From Acinetobacter bereziniae LMG 1003 = CIP 70.12 (GTDB taxonomy: Bacteria > Pseudomonadota > Gammaproteobacteria > Pseudomonadales > Moraxellaceae), in contig NZ_KB849756.1 of the NCBI RefSeq assembly GCF_000368925.1, positions 1,784,397 to 1,848,396 of the forward strand: a DNA stretch of 64,000 bases, read 5' to 3'. Positions 60,160-64,000 of this stretch are shown piece by piece; position 1 is the stretch's first letter, and every line of letters starts with the position of its first letter. The notes beneath the pieces were generated by a model. The model had not been told where the DNA came from, ran no database searches, and was given only the letters and a program-made list of their open reading frames with translations. Both the position numbers and the translations under genes were made by a program.

Positions 60160-61242
60160 TCATGTGGCTGCCCAAATTCGTTTAAGTACCTTAAGCCAAT
60201 TTTTAAAGCATATTTGTTCAATCAATTGATCTGAATAACTGCGTTGTCGCATTGCACTGATGAGTTTCGAAACTCCCATAATATCTTTGAGTTCATTACT
60301 AATCAGTGCACCATCAAAATCAGAACCAAAGCCGACATGTTCTTCACCTAAGTAGCGCATCATATATTCCAAATGATCTAAAATAATATTGATGGCCGTA
60401 TCGGCATTGCGCTGTCCGTCTGGTCGTAAAAATGCCACATCAAAATTTACTCCAACCATACCTTGACTATCACGTATCGCCTTTAATTGAGTATCCGTTA
60501 AATTTCGTGCTTGTGGACACAATCCATAAGCATTGGAGTGAGTTGCAACAATCGGTTGCGCTAAAATCTCTGCTGTATCCCAAAAAGCACCCTCATTCAT
60601 ATGTGAGACATCAACGAGCATCTTTTTATCCGCACAACGTGCAATTAAAGCTTTACCCTCAACTGTAAGACCGGGACCTGTATTTGGAGAATGAGGAAAT
60701 TTAGCATTTAAACCATGTCCAAACTGACTTGGTCTATTCCATAGTGGTCCTATACTACGCAACCCTGCATCATATAAGACATCCAATAGTTTAGGATCTT
60801 GTTGTAAAGCTTCTGCCCCCTCCATATGAAGGACAATACTCAACTTTTTTTCAGTGATACAAAATTCAATGTCTTCAACAGATGTACAGATTTGAATATT
60901 GTGCGAACGTCTAGTCAACTGTTGAGCTAAATCAAGCTGCTGCAAACAAATCTGTTCAATCTGTTGTTGGGTAAACTCATCAATGCTTTGATCGAATAGT
61001 TTATTCGGATGATGTTGCTTTACATAATCAAATGGCGGTAGAAAAATAGCAAAAAACCCACCTGCAAAACCTGCTTTCTGACAGCGTTTGAAATCAAGAT
61101 GCCCAGGCAATCCTTGATGGATAAAAGCATCGACAGGATCATGATCATCAGATAACCACAGCCTTGTTAAAACATCATTATGACCATCGAAAATTGGAAT
61201 TACATCGTGGCGCATACTGCACATCTCGCTAAAATTATCCAT
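60160..61242 (-). CDS. Membrane-dipeptidase-type M19 peptidase of the pqq cluster
   Basis: A 360-residue M19 zinc dipeptidase. Metal ligands fit IFDGHNDVL (His21, Asp23), MEGAEAL (Glu), VDVSHMNE and ATHSNAYG (histidines), and FGSDFDG near the C-terminus. There is no signal peptide. It overlaps pqqE by 8 bp and is last in the pqq unit. A comparable M19 gene (pqqM) sits in some Pseudomonas pqq clusters, so a role in trimming the PqqA peptide is possible. Met7 and Met10 are alternative starts. Confidence 0.9.
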   Translation of the reverse strand: MDNFSEMCSMRHDVIPIFDGHNDVLTRLWLSDDHDPVDAFIHQGLPGHLDFKRCQKAGFAGGFFAIFLPPFDYVKQHHPNKLFDQSIDEFTQQQIEQICLQQLDLAQQLTRRSHNIQICTSVEDIEFCITEKKLSIVLHMEGAEALQQDPKLLDVLYDAGLRSIGPLWNRPSQFGHGLNAKFPHSPNTGPGLTVEGKALIARCADKKMLVDVSHMNEGAFWDTAEILAQPIVATHSNAYGLCPQARNLTDTQLKAIRDSQGMVGVNFDVAFLRPDGQRNADTAINIILDHLEYMMRYLGEEHVGFGSDFDGALISNELKDIMGVSKLISAMRQRSYSDQLIEQICFKNWLKVLKRIWAAT

Positions 61243-62383
61243 TTGATATGTTTAAAACAGAAATGTGATTATTCATTCGTTTAGAATTTTTACTATTGCG
61301 AAAAATCAAATTACTGAGGGAAACATCTTGTTCAGTTTCTGCTCGTGCTTGTTCAATCAAATGATGATATGGCGATTTAGCACAGACTGGATCAGCATTA
61401 GATGCATTGCCCGTTAACATATAAGCTTGGCAGCGACAGCCACCAAAGTCACGGTCTTTATCAGGACATGTACGACAACCTTCAGGCATCCAAGCATCTC
61501 CACGATATTGGTTAAAAGCCTTAGATTCATACCAAATTTTTGCTAAAGATTGTTGACGGACATTCGGAAAAGTCATCGGTAATTGACGAGCCGCATGACA
61601 TGGCAGTGCCATGCCATCAGGCGCTATCGTTAAGAATATTTTCCCCCAACTATTCATACATGCCTTTGGACGCTCTTCATAATAGTCAGGTACCACAAAA
61701 ATAAGCTTACAAGGACGCTTTTGCTGACGTAATTTTTCTCGATAAGCATTGGTAATGCGCTCAGCACGTATTAACTGGGTTTGAGTAGGTAATAAATACT
61801 GACGATTTAAAAAAGCCCATCCATAAAACTGACAAATTGCTAACTCGACAGTGTCCGCATTCAATTCAAGACAAAGCTCAATGATCTGTTCAATCTGATC
61901 AATATTATGTCGATGAATGACAAAATTAAGCACCATTGGATATTCATATTTTTTAATAATACGGCACATATTGTATTTTTGTTCAAAGGCATATTTCGAA
62001 CCCGCCAATGCATCATTTACCAACGGATCGCTTGCCTGAAAACTCACTTGTATATGATCAAGACCTGCTTGTTTTAAACAGCTTACTCTTTGTTCCGTCA
62101 ACCCCATACCCGAAGTGATAAGATTGGTATAAAAACCTTGTTGATGTGCATGTGCGACTAACTGATCTAAATCTTGACGAACCAAAGGCTCTCCACCAGA
62201 AAAGCCTAACTGCACAGCACCAAGCTGGCGAGCTTGATCAAAAACATCACACCACTGTTGGGTCGTTAACTCATTTTTATGTTGTGTATAGTCTAAAGGA
62301 TTGGAACAATATGGACATTGTAATGGACAACGATAGGTTAACTCTGCAAGTAACCATAACGGTAGTCCAATATCGGTTGTCAT
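61235..62383 (-). CDS. pqqE: PQQ biosynthesis radical SAM enzyme PqqE
   Basis: A 382-residue radical SAM/SPASM enzyme that links the Glu and Tyr side chains of PqqA. The cluster motif CPLQCPYC gives Cys19, Cys23, Cys26; GFSGGEPL is the SAM motif; and the C-terminal SPASM cysteines lie in CRTCPDKDRDFGGCRCQ. Its first bases overlap pqqD by 4 bp and its end overlaps the M19 gene by 8 bp. Confidence 0.97.
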   Translation of the reverse strand: MTTDIGLPLWLLAELTYRCPLQCPYCSNPLDYTQHKNELTTQQWCDVFDQARQLGAVQLGFSGGEPLVRQDLDQLVAHAHQQGFYTNLITSGMGLTEQRVSCLKQAGLDHIQVSFQASDPLVNDALAGSKYAFEQKYNMCRIIKKYEYPMVLNFVIHRHNIDQIEQIIELCLELNADTVELAICQFYGWAFLNRQYLLPTQTQLIRAERITNAYREKLRQQKRPCKLIFVVPDYYEERPKACMNSWGKIFLTIAPDGMALPCHAARQLPMTFPNVRQQSLAKIWYESKAFNQYRGDAWMPEGCRTCPDKDRDFGGCRCQAYMLTGNASNADPVCAKSPYHHLIEQARAETEQDVSLSNLIFRNSKNSKRMNNHISVLNISNG

Positions 62384-62664
62384 TTAAAATCAATCCAATA
62401 TTGTTGTTGAGCAACTAACATGTAATCAAAAACATCATTGTCTATTTCAGCAATATCTCCAAATTGTTGTTTTAAATAAGTAATAATATCTAAAATACTA
62501 TTTATCCCATCAATACATTGCCCAATCGCACCAGCGCTTTCATTTAACTTGATCATGCCTTCAGGATATAAAATAACAAAACTATTTTGCGCAGGTTCAA
62601 ACTGAAAACGGTAGCCAGGTCGCCAAATAGGAATAAGATTTTGATCAAGTGCTTTATTGTTCAT
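62380..62664 (-). CDS. pqqD: PQQ biosynthesis peptide chaperone PqqD
   Basis: A 94-residue protein of PqqD size, with the family stretches IPIWRPGYRFQFEPAQNSFVILYPEG (seen as RPGYRFQFEPAQ) and MIKLNESAGAIG. PqqD binds the PqqA precursor peptide and presents it to PqqE. It overlaps pqqE and pqqC by 4 bp on each side, so the three are translated together. Confidence 0.95.
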   Translation of the reverse strand: MNNKALDQNLIPIWRPGYRFQFEPAQNSFVILYPEGMIKLNESAGAIGQCIDGINSILDIITYLKQQFGDIAEIDNDVFDYMLVAQQQYWIDFK

Positions 62665-63419
62665 CTAAATAATCCTTTATGCCAAACTCGTTGTTTAGTC
62701 ACAGTATGATAAGGCGCTTCATGATGTATATAAGCCAAAGTTAAAGCATCTAAAATGCTCCATAAAACATCAAGTTTAAACTGTAGTATTTCTAACATTC
62801 GTTGCTGTTGCTCATAACTGGTGAAGGAATCCAGTGTAATCGTCAAACCATGCTCAACATCTCGTCGAGCTTGACTTAATCGAGAGCGAAAATATTGATA
62901 CCCCTGATCATCAATCCAGGGATAATGTTTTGGCCATGAGTCTAACCGCGATTGGTGGATTTTAGGTGCAAATAATTCAGTTAATGAACTACTTGCAGCT
63001 TCCCGCCATGACGCTCTGCGTGCAAAGTTGACATAAGCATCTACAGCAAAACGTACCCCTGGGAGGACGAGCTCTTCAGAAATTACCTGTTCACGTCGAA
63101 GACCTACAGCTTCTGCCAAACATAACCAAGCCTCTCGCCCCCCACCATCGGGATACGTACCATCTTGATCAATCATTCGTTGAATCCACTCCTGACGTAC
63201 CCGTTGATCTGGACAATTTGCCATGATCGCAGCATCTTTAAGTGGAATATTAATTTGATAATAGAAACGATTTGCAACCCACGCCTGAATTTGCTGTTGG
63301 CTTGCCTTTCCTTCCGACATCATGACATGAAACGGATGATAAATATGGTAATACTGTCCTTTGTCTATAATCGCTTGTTTAAATTCTTCTAGTGTCAACG
63401 CTTTTGGTATTTGATTCAT
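62661..63419 (-). CDS. pqqC: Pyrroloquinoline-quinone synthase PqqC
   Basis: A 252-residue cofactor-free oxidase that makes the last ring-closing eight-electron oxidation to PQQ. The length and blocks YYHIYHPFHVMMSEGK, DQDGTYPDGGGREAWL and SSLTELFAPKIHQSRL match PqqC. It starts 11 bp after pqqB and overlaps pqqD by 4 bp. Confidence 0.97.
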   Translation of the reverse strand: MNQIPKALTLEEFKQAIIDKGQYYHIYHPFHVMMSEGKASQQQIQAWVANRFYYQINIPLKDAAIMANCPDQRVRQEWIQRMIDQDGTYPDGGGREAWLCLAEAVGLRREQVISEELVLPGVRFAVDAYVNFARRASWREAASSSLTELFAPKIHQSRLDSWPKHYPWIDDQGYQYFRSRLSQARRDVEHGLTITLDSFTSYEQQQRMLEILQFKLDVLWSILDALTLAYIHHEAPYHTVTKQRVWHKGLFR

Positions 63420-63430
63420 AGGGCATCTTA

Positions 63431-64000
63431 TTAAAGTTCAATGTGCATTCCGTCGTAAGCAACCTCTACCCCATTTGCTTGAAGTTCAGCAAATTGGATA
63501 GAGTTCTCATTTAAAATTGGATTGGTATTATTAATATGAATCAGTATTTTTTTTACGTCTGAGAGCTGATTCAAATAAGACAATGATCCACCTTCACCAC
63601 TAATGTACAGATGTCCCATTTCTCTTCCAGTTTTTACGCCTACACCACATTTTTGCATCTCATCATCTGTCCATAGTGTCCCATCAATCATCACACAATC
63701 TGAGTTCCTCATCGTCGCCATAATCATGTCATCAACTTTTCCAAGACCAGGCGCATAAAACAACTGCTTTTGTGTTTTTTGGTCTTTAATAATTAAAGCA
63801 ATATTGTCACCCTCATGCGGATCATGGCGATGGGGTGAATATGGCGGAGCCGCACTTTGAATCAGCAGAGGAATGAATTCCAAATGCTTAAAACCATCTA
63901 TTCGAAAAGCATGATTTGGGTCAATCTGGCGATATTGCAGTCCACCATTCCAGTGCTTCAATATATTAAATACGGGAAAACCTATACTGAGGTCTTGGTA
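63431..64000 (-). CDS. pqqB: PQQ biosynthesis protein PqqB, C-terminal part
   Basis: The gene runs off the right edge. The window holds 189 codons of the roughly 300-codon gene; the frame stays open through position 64000, reading GFPVFNILKHWNGG at its upstream end, and the TTG at 63961 is internal, not a start. The visible part includes APPYSPHRHDPHEGDN and IDGTLWTDDEM, typical of PqqB, a metallo-beta-lactamase-fold hydroxylase acting on PQQ precursors. pqqA and the promoter must lie beyond the window. Confidence 0.95.
   Translation of the reverse strand, partial: YQDLSIGFPVFNILKHWNGGLQYRQIDPNHAFRIDGFKHLEFIPLLIQSAAPPYSPHRHDPHEGDNIALIIKDQKTQKQLFYAPGLGKVDDMIMATMRNSDCVMIDGTLWTDDEMQKCGVGVKTGREMGHLYISGEGGSLSYLNQLSDVKKILIHINNTNPILNENSIQFAELQANGVEVAYDGMHIEL

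Overview
The window looks like chromosomal DNA from an Acinetobacter species (Moraxellaceae, Gammaproteobacteria). The reasons are the sequences of the S10/spc ribosomal proteins, an AbeM-type MATE efflux pump, the mlaFEDCB cluster, a pqqBCDE cluster, and A+T-rich intergenic DNA full of hairpin-plus-T-run terminators. The species cannot be fixed from this window. No rRNA, tRNA, CRISPR array or prophage was seen.

Layout. 1-7926: the S10 and spc ribosomal protein genes on the minus strand, from a consensus promoter and a long structured leader at rpsJ down to the first codons of rplR at the window edge. 7999-11889: a glutamine-amidotransferase-like gene divergent from a PLP-dependent Cys/Met-metabolism enzyme, then a HerA-like ATPase. 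12085-13922: a nitric-oxide-response locus with a near-ideal NsrR operator, a flavohaemoglobin-like protein lacking its NAD domain, a small exported protein and nsrR. 14078-28257: housekeeping genes (engB, a diiron-type hydrolase, a DAACS symporter, tesB, plsB, an SDR protein, recG, comF, a Nudix hydrolase, a LOG-family protein, corA), interrupted by a 339-bp MITE-like element and a dispersed repeat. 28266-31503: the Mla phospholipid transport operon. 31686-34101: a possible 33-codon membrane peptide and a DEAD-box RNA helicase with a repetitive Arg/Asp tail and a long leader.

34147-47285: suhB, dxs, ribA, divergent hemN and hemF, aroE, a large lipoprotein of unknown function and an acyl-CoA dehydrogenase. 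47549-49283: an IS4-type insertion sequence (1434 bp, 18-bp perfect inverted repeats, 11-bp target duplication) sitting inside a second copy of the dispersed repeat; the uninterrupted copy at 21797-22092 serves as the empty site. 49388-61242: hemW, a YdcZ-type membrane protein, abeM, an AarF/UbiB-type kinase, a zinc-independent L31 (rpmE2) behind a Zur-like box, crcB, a GFA protein, a flavoprotein overlapping a TrmB-like methyltransferase, yacG and several small conserved proteins. 60160-64000: pqqB (cut by the window end), pqqC, pqqD, pqqE and an M19 dipeptidase as one overlapping transcription unit.

The most interesting regulatory readings are the NsrR operator in front of a reductase-less flavohaemoglobin, a tandem pair of NrdR-like boxes with canonical spacing in front of a Nudix hydrolase gene, and the Zur-like box at rpmE2. 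Start codons were adjusted where a Shine-Dalgarno-like sequence or family length argued for an internal start; these choices are stated per gene.
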